A stretch of DNA of 64,000 nt from NCBI RefSeq assembly GCF_003076275.1, contig NZ_CP029064.1:3886001-3950000 (forward strand). Direction: 5' to 3'. Each line of letters starts with the position of its first letter. The stretch's first letter is position 1. The notes beneath the pieces are model-generated. The model saw nothing but the letters and a program-made list of their open reading frames with translations. It did no database searches and was not told where the DNA came from. This document shows positions 50,875 through 58,776 of the stretch, piece after piece. The DNA comes from Microbulbifer sp. A4B17 (GTDB lineage Bacteria > Pseudomonadota > Gammaproteobacteria > Pseudomonadales > Cellvibrionaceae). A program made the position numbers and the translations under genes.

Positions 50875-51201
50875 AAACCTATAAAAATCAGCTTACAAAG
50901 CTTATTATCTTTTTAATAGTTCTTTAAGATAACCACGAAATCTGAAAATAGAGACGTAATATCTCTGCATAGCCTGATGAACTCAGACGTAGTCGTAATT
51001 CTCCGCATATAATCGCAAAACTTCGTTGCAGCAGATACAGGTTTCACGAGACACCTTACTAAACTCATTTTTCTGGTGGCACTTCAATCATCACGGTTTA
51101 TCACCCCCGTTAACTCCGAGGTAATAAGCCAGTCACCTATACTTGGAATAAGAAAATAAAACTATTTATCCACTATACCGATTAATCACAGGAGTCAGTA
51201 A
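50875..51201. other. Gap before the propeller gene
   Basis: About 330 A/T-rich bases. Only short frames broken by stops are present; one 50-residue minus-strand frame (about 50923-51075) has no recognised motif. It presumably holds the promoter of the propeller gene. Confidence 0.35.
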
Positions 51202-52218
51202 ATGTCCCCTCAAAGTAAGGCAAGCCACCACCTGCCGTTCATCATCACTGTCGCCATTTACTATCTCTTTTTTGCTCCTTACAGTTTTTCACAAAACAGT
51301 GCACTACCCGATAAACTTGATCTAAATGAGTGGAAGGTCCCATGGGAAGGCTTACCCCGTGACCCCTATGTAGATAACAAGGGAAATGTCTGGTTTTGTG
51401 GACAGGCAGGCAACTATATTGGCCGGTTTACACCCAGTGATCAGCAATTCAGGCAGTTTGAAGTTCCTGAAGGCACCCATCCACACAACCTAATTGTGGA
51501 TAAACAGGATAACATCTGGTACGCCGGTAACCGCAACGCACATATTGGAAAAATGAATCCAGAATCCGGGCAAATTCGTCAATTTGTCATGCCTAAAGGG
51601 GTCAACGATCCCCATACCCTGGTCTTTAACAGCGAGGGCAATATATGGTTTACCGCCCAGCAGAGCAACCGTATTGGCCTGTTAAATGTCAACAATGGGC
51701 AAGTGAAGATCGCTGCGCCACAAACTGAAAATGCCCGCCCTTACGGTATCAAGGTTGATGCCCAGGACAGACCATGGACAGCATTATTTGGTACCAATAA
51801 ATTAGCTTGGGTGGATCCAAAAACCATGGATGTCACCGAGATTAACTTGCCACGGCCCGGCGCCCGCCCACGCAGGCTCGATATCGATCCCAATGGCAAC
51901 ATCTGGTATGTAGACTACCCGGAAGGCTATCTAGGACGCTACTCCCCAACGACAAAGAAGTTTAAAGAGTGGAAACTACCAACCAAAAACCCACACCCCT
52001 ATGGAACAGCACTCGACAACAAGAACCAACTTTGGGTAGCTGACACAGGCGCCATTCCAAATATCATCTTTGCATTTAATACATTGACAGAACAGTTCAC
52101 CAGTAAAACTGCTGTACCAAGTGGAGGCAATATTAGACATATGTATTTCAATAATAAGGATGGTAGCTTTTGGTTTGGAGTTGATTCTGGGTTTCTAGAT
52201 CAAGGAGTACCAAAATAA
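51202..52218 (+). CDS. Secreted beta-propeller protein, virginiamycin-B-lyase-like
   Basis: 338 residues with a signal peptide (about 1-31). The rest is a repeat of about 40-residue blades, each with a D-x-x-GNxW core: DNKGNVWFCG, DKQDNIWYAG, NSEGNIWFTA, DAQDRPWTAL, DPNGNIWYVD, DNKNQLWVAD, NKDGSFWFGV, giving a seven-bladed propeller. It is of the Vgb/streptogramin lyase superfamily, but most members are not antibiotic lyases and this one is exported. True substrate unknown. CACAGGAG lies upstream of the ATG. Confidence 0.8.
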   Translation: MSPQSKASHHLPFIITVAIYYLFFAPYSFSQNSALPDKLDLNEWKVPWEGLPRDPYVDNKGNVWFCGQAGNYIGRFTPSDQQFRQFEVPEGTHPHNLIVDKQDNIWYAGNRNAHIGKMNPESGQIRQFVMPKGVNDPHTLVFNSEGNIWFTAQQSNRIGLLNVNNGQVKIAAPQTENARPYGIKVDAQDRPWTALFGTNKLAWVDPKTMDVTEINLPRPGARPRRLDIDPNGNIWYVDYPEGYLGRYSPTTKKFKEWKLPTKNPHPYGTALDNKNQLWVADTGAIPNIIFAFNTLTEQFTSKTAVPSGGNIRHMYFNNKDGSFWFGVDSGFLDQGVPK

Positions 52219-52283
52219 ACTCAAAAATCAGAAAATCATATAAATCGAATTCAAGCAGTACCACAAAAGAAGAAGTAGATTTT

Positions 52284-52883
52284 ATGAACCCTAAACAGAC
52301 TGGAGAAGCATATAACACAATCACTCATCTATGGGATAGTGAAGTCTTCAATATGGAAAATGGTATTGACCAACATAAACGGGCACTTACTTTTGCTAAA
52401 AATAGATATACTGCACTAGATGTAGGGTGTGGCTGTACAGGGAGATTTATTAAACTCTTGAAAAATGAAGGCTTCATCCCTGAAGGAATCGATATTTCAG
52501 AGAGGATGATAGAAACTGCCAGAAGCAAGCATCCAGAGATCAATTTTTATCTTCAAGATATCTGTAAATGGGAAACCTCAAAGAAATATGATTTTGTCAG
52601 CGCTTGGGACAGTATTTGGCATATCCCAATCAGAAAACAAGAAGCAACTTTAAGAAAACTAGTTTCATATCTTGATAAAGCAGGGGTCTTAATTTTCTCT
52701 TTTGGTGGCACCAATAAAGAAAGTTACCACATAAATAATTCAATGGGCCCAGAGTTATACTATTGCACTCTAGGCACAAATAGATTTGTGAGGCTTATAA
52801 CTGAGTTGGGCTGTATTTGTCGACACCTTGAATACGACCAGCCCAAAGAGCTGCATGCCTACTTGATTGCACAGAAAATATAA
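52284..52883 (+). CDS. Class I SAM-dependent methyltransferase
   Basis: 199 residues, cytoplasmic. The SAM-binding motif I is LDVGCGCTGRF (45-55), the acidic residue after strand 2 is in GIDISERM, and DFVSAWDSIWHIP is the post-II/IV block. Substrate unknown. A/T content is visibly higher than in the core genes, suggesting transfer. It starts 65 bases after the propeller gene. Confidence 0.82.
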   Translation: MNPKQTGEAYNTITHLWDSEVFNMENGIDQHKRALTFAKNRYTALDVGCGCTGRFIKLLKNEGFIPEGIDISERMIETARSKHPEINFYLQDICKWETSKKYDFVSAWDSIWHIPIRKQEATLRKLVSYLDKAGVLIFSFGGTNKESYHINNSMGPELYYCTLGTNRFVRLITELGCICRHLEYDQPKELHAYLIAQKI

Positions 52884-52936
52884 ACTTTCTTATCTACAAT
52901 CATTAGACCACTCCCGCCGATCTATGAGCATATAGT

Positions 52937-53800
52937 ATGTTAACTGGAGCAATGCTTGTCTGGTTCTTTCTTACCTGCCTGAGCGTAACCTTCGTTATCT
53001 GGGATTCAATCACCAATGCGCCAACCAGCTGGGTACAACGCCTGGCGTGGATATTAGTTGTAGTTTATACCGGTGCCATAGGTCTATTTTTCTATCTTCT
53101 CACTTGCCGCCGCCCCTTCCCTGGGGGCCATGACAAGTTTACGAAAGCAGCCTGGAAACAAAGTGTAAATAGCGAAATGCACTGCCTTGCAGGTGATGCG
53201 ACAGGAATTCTAATCGCCGCATCCATCGTGCCTACGCTAGGCCTTACTAACGGGTGGGACAGTATAGTGGAATACTTGGCCGGCTTTATCTGTGGACTAT
53301 TCGTCTTTCAAGCATTGATGATGCGGAATATGTACCAGGGTAATTATTTAAAGGCCGTACGCAAAACCTTCTTTGCTGAGACAGTATCGATGAATATGGT
53401 TATGGCTGGGATGATTCCCACCATGATACTACTTACTTCTGTATGGCCTGACTCTGAAGATCCAACAAATGCAACTTTCTGGTTCCGCATGAGCTTGGCG
53501 ACCATTGTCGGCGGTATCATTGCTTATCCAATTAACTATTGGCTGGTAAAAAATCATCTAAAACATGGATGCATGACCCTTCCAGGTAAAGATGGAGCTG
53601 CCCCCAATCTAGGGCATTGTTCTTATGAAAGGACCGACAATTCAAAATATCAAAGTCACATGACCGAGCATAATGCTACCGAGAAAATGGAAATGCGCTC
53701 CTTACCAAGGATTATATCAAGTGCATGGGTAGTGGGAACTTTTATAGTTCTCTTTATTGTTGTCTATATCACAAGTCAAATCACACCAATATATTTTTAA
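52937..53800 (+). CDS. DUF4396 membrane protein
   Basis: 287 residues with about six to seven membrane helices. The DUF4396 block is clear: MHCLAGDATGILIAASI, EYLAGFICGLFVFQALMM and ETVSMNMVMAGMIPTMILL. The domain has no known biochemical role; homologues are seen in diverse bacteria, some near copper or oxygen-stress genes. The start is TTG or ATG near 52937 (ATGTTAACTGG) without a strong ribosome binding site. It converges with the next gene. Confidence 0.8.
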   Translation: MLTGAMLVWFFLTCLSVTFVIWDSITNAPTSWVQRLAWILVVVYTGAIGLFFYLLTCRRPFPGGHDKFTKAAWKQSVNSEMHCLAGDATGILIAASIVPTLGLTNGWDSIVEYLAGFICGLFVFQALMMRNMYQGNYLKAVRKTFFAETVSMNMVMAGMIPTMILLTSVWPDSEDPTNATFWFRMSLATIVGGIIAYPINYWLVKNHLKHGCMTLPGKDGAAPNLGHCSYERTDNSKYQSHMTEHNATEKMEMRSLPRIISSAWVVGTFIVLFIVVYITSQITPIYF

Positions 53801-53878
53801 AAATCACGATTTTATATTCATAGCAATAACCTGAGTAATAAATGGAAGTTTTTCTTCTATTTAAAACAAAAGTAAACA

Positions 53879-54277
53879 CTACTCTAAAGGCGGCAGCCAA
53901 TTGATTACTGGGCTCACAGCCTCCAAATTACAAAGCCAAATGACTGCCCTAACACCATGCTCAACCCTCCCCTTTGCGTCAAACAGCCCCTCCCAATCAA
54001 CATTCTGAAAAGGCTTGCTCCGGAGACGAAACTGCCCAAGAACCTCCTGCCAATTCGGCATAGTGAGATGCATATATTCATTTGTTCCGTGGTCAGTAGA
54101 AATCCATACCTTGACACCATTCCTCTCTCGCTCAAGCTTAGTAATTACCCCTTGCCAGGAAGTTAATTGATTTCGATCGCATGTCACATACTCAGGAACA
54201 GAGAGCCTTTGAGCAAAAAGATCATTACTGTTAAGAATCAAGCTAAAAAATAGAAGTAAACTTTTTCTTACTTTCAT
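53879..54277 (-). CDS. Small secreted protein, unknown
   Basis: 132 residues from ATG at 54277. A signal peptide (about 1-23, ending LFA-Q) precedes a domain with YVTCDRNQLTSWQGVITKL, VKVWISTDHGTNEYMHL and RAVIWLCNLEAVSPVINWLP. Two mature Cys could pair. Not recognised. An upstream frame start at 54316 would run through the preceding terminator and is rejected. It follows the metalloprotease gene across that terminator. Confidence 0.6.
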   Translation of the reverse strand: MKVRKSLLLFFSLILNSNDLFAQRLSVPEYVTCDRNQLTSWQGVITKLERERNGVKVWISTDHGTNEYMHLTMPNWQEVLGQFRLRSKPFQNVDWEGLFDAKGRVEHGVRAVIWLCNLEAVSPVINWLPPLE

Positions 54278-54286
54278 AATTTTCAG

Positions 54287-54313
54287 AAAAAAGGGGGATC
54301 CCCCCCTTTTTTT
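54287..54313 (-). terminator. Intrinsic terminator after the metalloprotease gene
   Basis: AAAAAAGGGGG, short loop around ATC, CCCCC, TTTTTTT: a G/C stem flanked by A- and T-runs, symmetric on both strands, 7 bases beyond the protease stop. Confidence 0.85.
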
Positions 54314-54319
54314 CAACTG

Positions 54320-55234
54320 TTAAAGACCTCGATAGGTTGCGCTTTGTTCATCTGCACGAGTGGCTTGCCCCTCAGTGAACTCGTACATACAACTATCGTC
54401 AGTGTAATCCATAAAGTTAGTTACTGGATCTTCCCCTTCAGAATTTCTTCCCCAAGTGCACGTATCTCTCCCTATCGGGCAACCGTAAGCAGCTGACCTC
54501 TCTGCCGGGGTATCTGAAACATAGTCTCCTCGGCCAAAACATCCCCCCTGAAATGTATGGTATAGACCCAACCAGTGGCCGACCTCATGAGTTAGTGTAT
54601 CGCCCTCATTGTAAGGGGACGCATCACCTCCAGGCACTGACCCTGTCAAAATTACTACACCGTCATCCAGTGGATCAGAGGAATAGCTGCTTGGGAAGGT
54701 TGCCCATCCCAGTAAACCATCACTAATTTCAGCCACATAAATATTCAAGTCCCCCGCATTACCAACCCGCAAGGAGGATTTCATAGCTTGCTCGGCTGAA
54801 GAGTTGTAACCAACGTTATACCAGGAGTTATTCGCTGTAACAGTAGTGGAAACCAAGTTAAAGGTGAATGGTGTACTTGCATAGGCAGCGTTCAATACAT
54901 CCATCTGTGCATTGATAACACTATTAGAAAGAGCTCCATTATTGGCCGTGTCAGTAATCACATGAAAGTAGACATCAACCTCTACAGAACCCACAGGACG
55001 CAGGGTATGCGCCACATTGCTATCACTTGATAAACCACGCAGTGTAGAAAAGTGTTGCTCCTTTAATGCTGCTTCTTGAATAGAAGGGTGGTCAGTCCCA
55101 CAGCGTTTTAGTCCGCTATCATTATCAGCTTTCTCAACTGAAGAAATACTTTGGGCAAAACCAATGGTTGAAGATGCTAGCACACACAGAGATAAAGCAG
55201 TTTTTACTGAAAAATTGGAAATAATCTTTCTCAT
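54320..55234 (-). CDS. Secreted M43 (pappalysin-type) zinc metalloprotease
   Basis: 304 residues with a signal peptide (about 1-28). The extended zinc motif [11 protein letters not shown] gives H216, E217, H220 and H226; the Met-turn is NFMDYTDD (M275). Paired Cys in the mature domain (C45, C232, C252, C259, C282) fit an extracellular enzyme. This is the cytophagalysin group of metzincins; it probably degrades extracellular protein. Little extra domain is present. It lies in an A/T-rich accessory stretch. Confidence 0.9.
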   Translation of the reverse strand: MRKIISNFSVKTALSLCVLASSTIGFAQSISSVEKADNDSGLKRCGTDHPSIQEAALKEQHFSTLRGLSSDSNVAHTLRPVGSVEVDVYFHVITDTANNGALSNSVINAQMDVLNAAYASTPFTFNLVSTTVTANNSWYNVGYNSSAEQAMKSSLRVGNAGDLNIYVAEISDGLLGWATFPSSYSSDPLDDGVVILTGSVPGGDASPYNEGDTLTHEVGHWLGLYHTFQGGCFGRGDYVSDTPAERSAAYGCPIGRDTCTWGRNSEGEDPVTNFMDYTDDSCMYEFTEGQATRADEQSATYRGL

Positions 55235-55785
55235 GACCTAAGCCTTAATTTTATTATTGATTTTCGCTCCAATTAAGAGCCAGCCAACTTTCCACGTTCA
55301 TACAAACTTTTGTCAATAGCACCAATTCTTAAATTGATGATAATGACATCAAACTCTTTAATACGGCGTAACGTTCGACAAGAATAATAAAAAAACCAAA
55401 AACACCAAGATCAAAAAAACAAAATATAGATATATTTTTATTGATATTAGTTACAAATGAAATCTATTTACGAAAAAAATGATATTCGCAAAATAAAAAA
55501 TCAATCAAGAAAAATTGAAAGCCTAAATTATTGACAAGCAAGCTTTCAACAAAAAAATACCAAACTTTATTTAAACAAAGGCAAAAAAACCTATTTTTTG
55601 TGATATATCACCTCAAAAAAAATAAATTCAGATAACTTAGAGTTAATTAAATAACAATTCAATCAACAGGCAAACAAAAAGGCAAACTGTGAAGGAGAAG
55701 GGCCACTTTCCTCAGATAATACTGGAGATAAGTGGCCTGTATGAGTTCTGCAGATATTAAAATAGAGTGAACACTCTACCTTCAA
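55235..55785. other. A/T-rich gap with no gene seen
   Basis: About 550 bases, very A/T-rich with long A and T runs. It should contain the protease promoter. No frame over 50 codons, no repeat array and no recognised RNA. Confidence 0.4.
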
Positions 55786-56337
55786 CTAGCCCCACTGTTC
55801 TTGAGAGCTAAGGTCATTTCCTTTACTGGGTGAGCGACAGGCAGTGAAGTGAAGCTTGTTATAACCTAACTTGTTTTCAGTAATGACTTTTAGAACATCA
55901 TCTAAATGAATGTGGGCCCCATCTTCAACCAAAATCAAATCATGATCATGAAGACCATTTTGCCAAGCCTTTTTAATATTATCCACATGACCAGGGCTTT
56001 TTTCATTGTATGAAAGGTTGTAGTTATAAACACTCGCACCGCCACCAGCTATAGAGTGCACTTTTCCTGACCCCATATTGAGGTACTGTACAGTTCCAAA
56101 ATCTGCTTTACTATTTTCCTCTTCAGCAGGCTTACCTGTTTTTGTCAAACTCTTGACTGCATGATCAGAAGAAGCAGAGCCATGAAATGAGTAGAAATAT
56201 AGGGCCAAATTCTCTGGTAATTCGGCCTTACCAAAAGAGCCATTATCAAATGAACCATGTGCATAAAGAATCGCCTCATTACCACTGGCTTGCTCTTTTT
56301 TATGAATTATTACTTTTCCAAACTGAACAGTTTTCAT
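55786..56337 (-). CDS. Stv-like protein of unknown function
   Basis: 183 residues from ATG at 56337 (AAGG upstream; a GTG one codon before is equally possible). No signal peptide. Motifs are ILYAHGSF, LYFYSFHGSASSDH, YNYNLSYNEKSPGHVDNI, DLILVEDGAHIHLDDVL and LHFTACRSPSKGND. The HG and ACR elements resemble, from memory, the 'putative adhesin Stv' domain that appears alone or at the ends of polymorphic toxins. It lies downstream of the rhs graveyard, so it may be a secreted-effector-related or orphan module. Function not assigned. Confidence 0.55.
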   Translation of the reverse strand: MKTVQFGKVIIHKKEQASGNEAILYAHGSFDNGSFGKAELPENLALYFYSFHGSASSDHAVKSLTKTGKPAEEENSKADFGTVQYLNMGSGKVHSIAGGGASVYNYNLSYNEKSPGHVDNIKKAWQNGLHDHDLILVEDGAHIHLDDVLKVITENKLGYNKLHFTACRSPSKGNDLSSQEQWG

Positions 56338-57415
56338 CACAATCCTTATTAATCAAAAGGTTGGCGAAGCCTTAATTTTGAACGCAATTATTGAAACTGG
56401 TCACAAATCTAAGACTACCTCTAGTACCCAATCGGGCCTAACTACACTCAATACTTACAGATTAATAAGTTTGGATCAATGATATAAAATATCAACGTAT
56501 TACAAGATACTCGCTCAAACCTGCAAAGCCGGGGTGCTAAACAATATCATAACAATTTAACTCGATAGCAATATCAATTTTGGGATATAGATTTCGCACA
56601 AAGCACGGAAAGATATGGATTCATTAATTAAGGATTTTTTCGTTCACAATTCAAGAGTGTTACAAATAGAAATACACTGAGAGTAAAAACTCATACTTAT
56701 CCGTAACAAAAAGTATGACCCAGATAAATATATCGTTCCTAAAATTACAAAATTATTAAACATCCAAATTCGGTACATGTGTAATGGCTATTCCACCAAC
56801 CAAGATTGCTAAAATCTCAAGTAATACCCTTATATAAACTACTGATATTAGAAGTTACACAAGAAGTATTCAAAATATTACATCTCCATGATCGCTTATA
56901 CACAAATGACAGGATAATGCTTAATGCACAGAAATTGCCAACTTGATCGATGAATAAAAAGCACCCAGACCGTCAAGGAGATACCGTTGCACCAAAATTA
57001 GAAATTTGATTTTTAAAAATTTGTGCACTGCATGTTAAGTAAACGACGATAGTCTCAATGAAATACAGTATTTGACTAATAAATTTGGTTTGCCTTCTCA
57101 ATTTCTACGATTTATATACAATGGCAGCGAGAAAAATGTCTACTCAACGATAAGATTTCTCAGGTCACTCTATTTTTATTAACGATTTTTTGAAAACTTC
57201 CCTATACAGCGATGGGCAACTTTTACTAACGAGCATTTCTGAAAATGGCAATGGTTATTAAGGTCCGTCTTACTTGCCATATCGCTTTGGGTCTCATGAG
57301 GAAGAGAGGTGCGATCTCATGGGGAATCAGTTTATTAAGTATTAGCAGACTTACCCATACAGTGCTCTAAGAAGCGTATTGATAGTAAGCTCTCTAGCTT
57401 AAGCCTTTCTAAATG
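56338..57415. other. 1.1-kb A/T-rich gap
   Basis: No convincing gene on either strand; frames are short and stop-rich. A region near 57240-57400 is less A/T-rich and may be another decayed fragment, but I could not recognise it. Confidence 0.35.
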
Positions 57416-57700
57416 CACCGACTGCTGGCGACTGTTACAGCGTTAGCGGGTTTGTAGCTGTTCCCCTTTACCACGAATTTCAGCTATATGGTGCCATAAG
57501 GAAGGCTAAGTGATTGCCTTTAACTTGTGCGGCAGTGGCCTGCTGTTTGGCTTCGCTTTTTGAATTGGCGGTGGCAAAAATATTGTGTGCGGGATCGTGC
57601 ATTTAATACTCTAGGTTGGGACCATCTACCTGGGTGAGGCGATCCAGGGCGTCGTAGTGGTAGCTGCGCTCCAGAATATAGTTTTGGCTGAGTAGGGTCT
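57416..57700 (-). pseudogene. Fragment of rhs core
   Basis: Minus-strand translation gives ILERSYHYDALDRLTQVDG, then HDPAHNIFATANSKSEAKQQ, VKGNHLAF and later SRQQ, closely matching intact rhs around 59855-60240. Stops and frameshifts break it. Compared with intact rhs, 63 bases between two copies of TGGTAGCTGCG (60131 and 60194 in the intact gene) are missing. It is the core end of an old, displaced rhs cassette. Confidence 0.85.
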
Positions 57701-57859
57701 GCTCTGGCTCCAAGTTACCGAACAACACCCCTGACTCGGAGCACCAGCGGTTTGCTAGTCCTTACCGGGTAGAGGGCCTTCATCTCCAATCTTTTACCGA
57801 TTTAGCTCGGCGCACTGGGTATCCAGAACTGTTCAAATGCAGGACAAATTTTTCTGTAG

Positions 57860-58153
57860 CTATCTAACTACATCAGCTGTCTCGTCTAATAATTTAAACC
57901 ACTCATTCCCTAGGGGCTTTGGAACGTATAGATCAGCAAACGCTCTTGGATTCGTAATAGTAGCCAATAAACTACGAAGTAACTTACAGATTTTACTAAT
58001 TTAATCGTCACTTGGCTGAGAAGTTTCAAGCTCTTCAACCCCAGTCAATATCTTTAAGGCACCCGTAAAATCAAATGGTGGACGTTTAGGATATTCATTC
58101 TTTACGGCAGAATCGATTTTTTGAAGATTATTTTTGACCAAAGTAATCATCAT
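57860..58153 (-). pseudogene. Immunity-like gene broken by one in-frame stop
   Basis: A 97-residue frame begins MMITLVKNNLQKIDSAVKNE and runs to ETSQPSDD (50 residues), then TAA (58003-58001), then continues in the same frame as ISKICKLLRSLLATITN to LLDETADVVR and a TAG. Its ATG overlaps the stop of the decayed toxin tail (ATGA), the typical toxin/immunity coupling. No family recognised. The 50-residue truncated product may still be made. Confidence 0.6.
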
Positions 58154-58486
58154 CCATCCTTCTTCTTCGTTTCAATAGAACCAGAAAATCTACCGCCCTC
58201 AGTTATAACCTGTTGACGCCTCCCAGGAAAAATTGTCGGGCCAAATATATCTTGATCCCTATCAATAGAACCTTTTGGCTTTTATCCACCGTTACTACCC
58301 TGGAACTATCAGTAATCTATGGGTGCCCAGAAACTTGCTCTTCATTTTTCGGCCAGGAACAACAGACGGAACAACTCTTCTTCCTTTACACAACTCTTTA
58401 TTTTTCTGAAATTCCTGCACTAACTTAGCAGTTTCTTTCTGACTGATACTCATTAATCTATCTGCATCCCTCAGGCTTTGCTGCAA
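58150..58486 (-). pseudogene. Decayed toxin C-terminal module (orphan cassette)
   Basis: Two frames carry one protein: a first part ending KFLGTHRLLIVPG with stop at 58297-58295, and after a frameshift PKGSIDRDQDIFGP, TIFPGRRQQVITEGGRF, SGSIETKKKDG with stop TGA at 58152-58150. The second part looks like a tail of a polymorphic toxin. It lies directly behind the intact immunity gene and directly before the immunity-like pseudogene. Confidence 0.6.
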
Positions 58487-58518
58487 ATATTACACTGTCC
58501 CTCCAGACTCTTCACCAT

Positions 58519-58773
58519 TCAACCCCAGAAGTATAAAAGATCATCTATCATCTCTCTCTCTTCTGGCGTATACATAAAGTAATCTGAATATTCTTTTCTA
58601 TATTTCATTAATTCCTCATGAACGTATCGAAACCCTAATCTTTTATTTTTTCTGCACACCCCCAAATAATCAAGAAATTTGCGACATGACTCCTGATTTT
58701 TAATATTTTTTTTAAAAAAAATTTCTAAGTCATCAATTGCTTCATTGTAAGGATAGTCTTTTCTATTGGACAC
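58519..58773 (-). CDS. Candidate immunity protein for the Rhs toxin
   Basis: 84 residues from a GTG that starts one codon after the rhs stop, in the same frame, with AGAGAG as a possible ribosome binding site at the rhs end. It is small, mostly helical, charged and Tyr-rich (YPYNEAIDDLEIFFKKN; EREMIDDLLYFWG), with no signal peptide, so cytoplasmic. Position, size and A/T-richness are those of immunity genes of Rhs/CDI toxins. No family recognised; the role is inferred from position. Confidence 0.7.
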   Translation of the reverse strand: MSNRKDYPYNEAIDDLEIFFKKNIKNQESCRKFLDYLGVCRKNKRLGFRYVHEELMKYRKEYSDYFMYTPEEREMIDDLLYFWG

Positions 58774-58776
58774 AGG

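Noticed and set aside
50923..51075. 50-residue minus-strand frame in the gap before the propeller gene
   Set aside because: No ribosome binding site, no recognised motif, and coding-like sequence in more than one frame; too weak to report.
54278..54316. 13-residue N-terminal extension of the small secreted protein
   Set aside because: It is encoded by the terminator stem itself and would bury the signal peptide.
57240..57400. Possible transposase or intron relic
   Set aside because: Base composition shifts here, but no transposase motif or terminal inverted repeat could be found.
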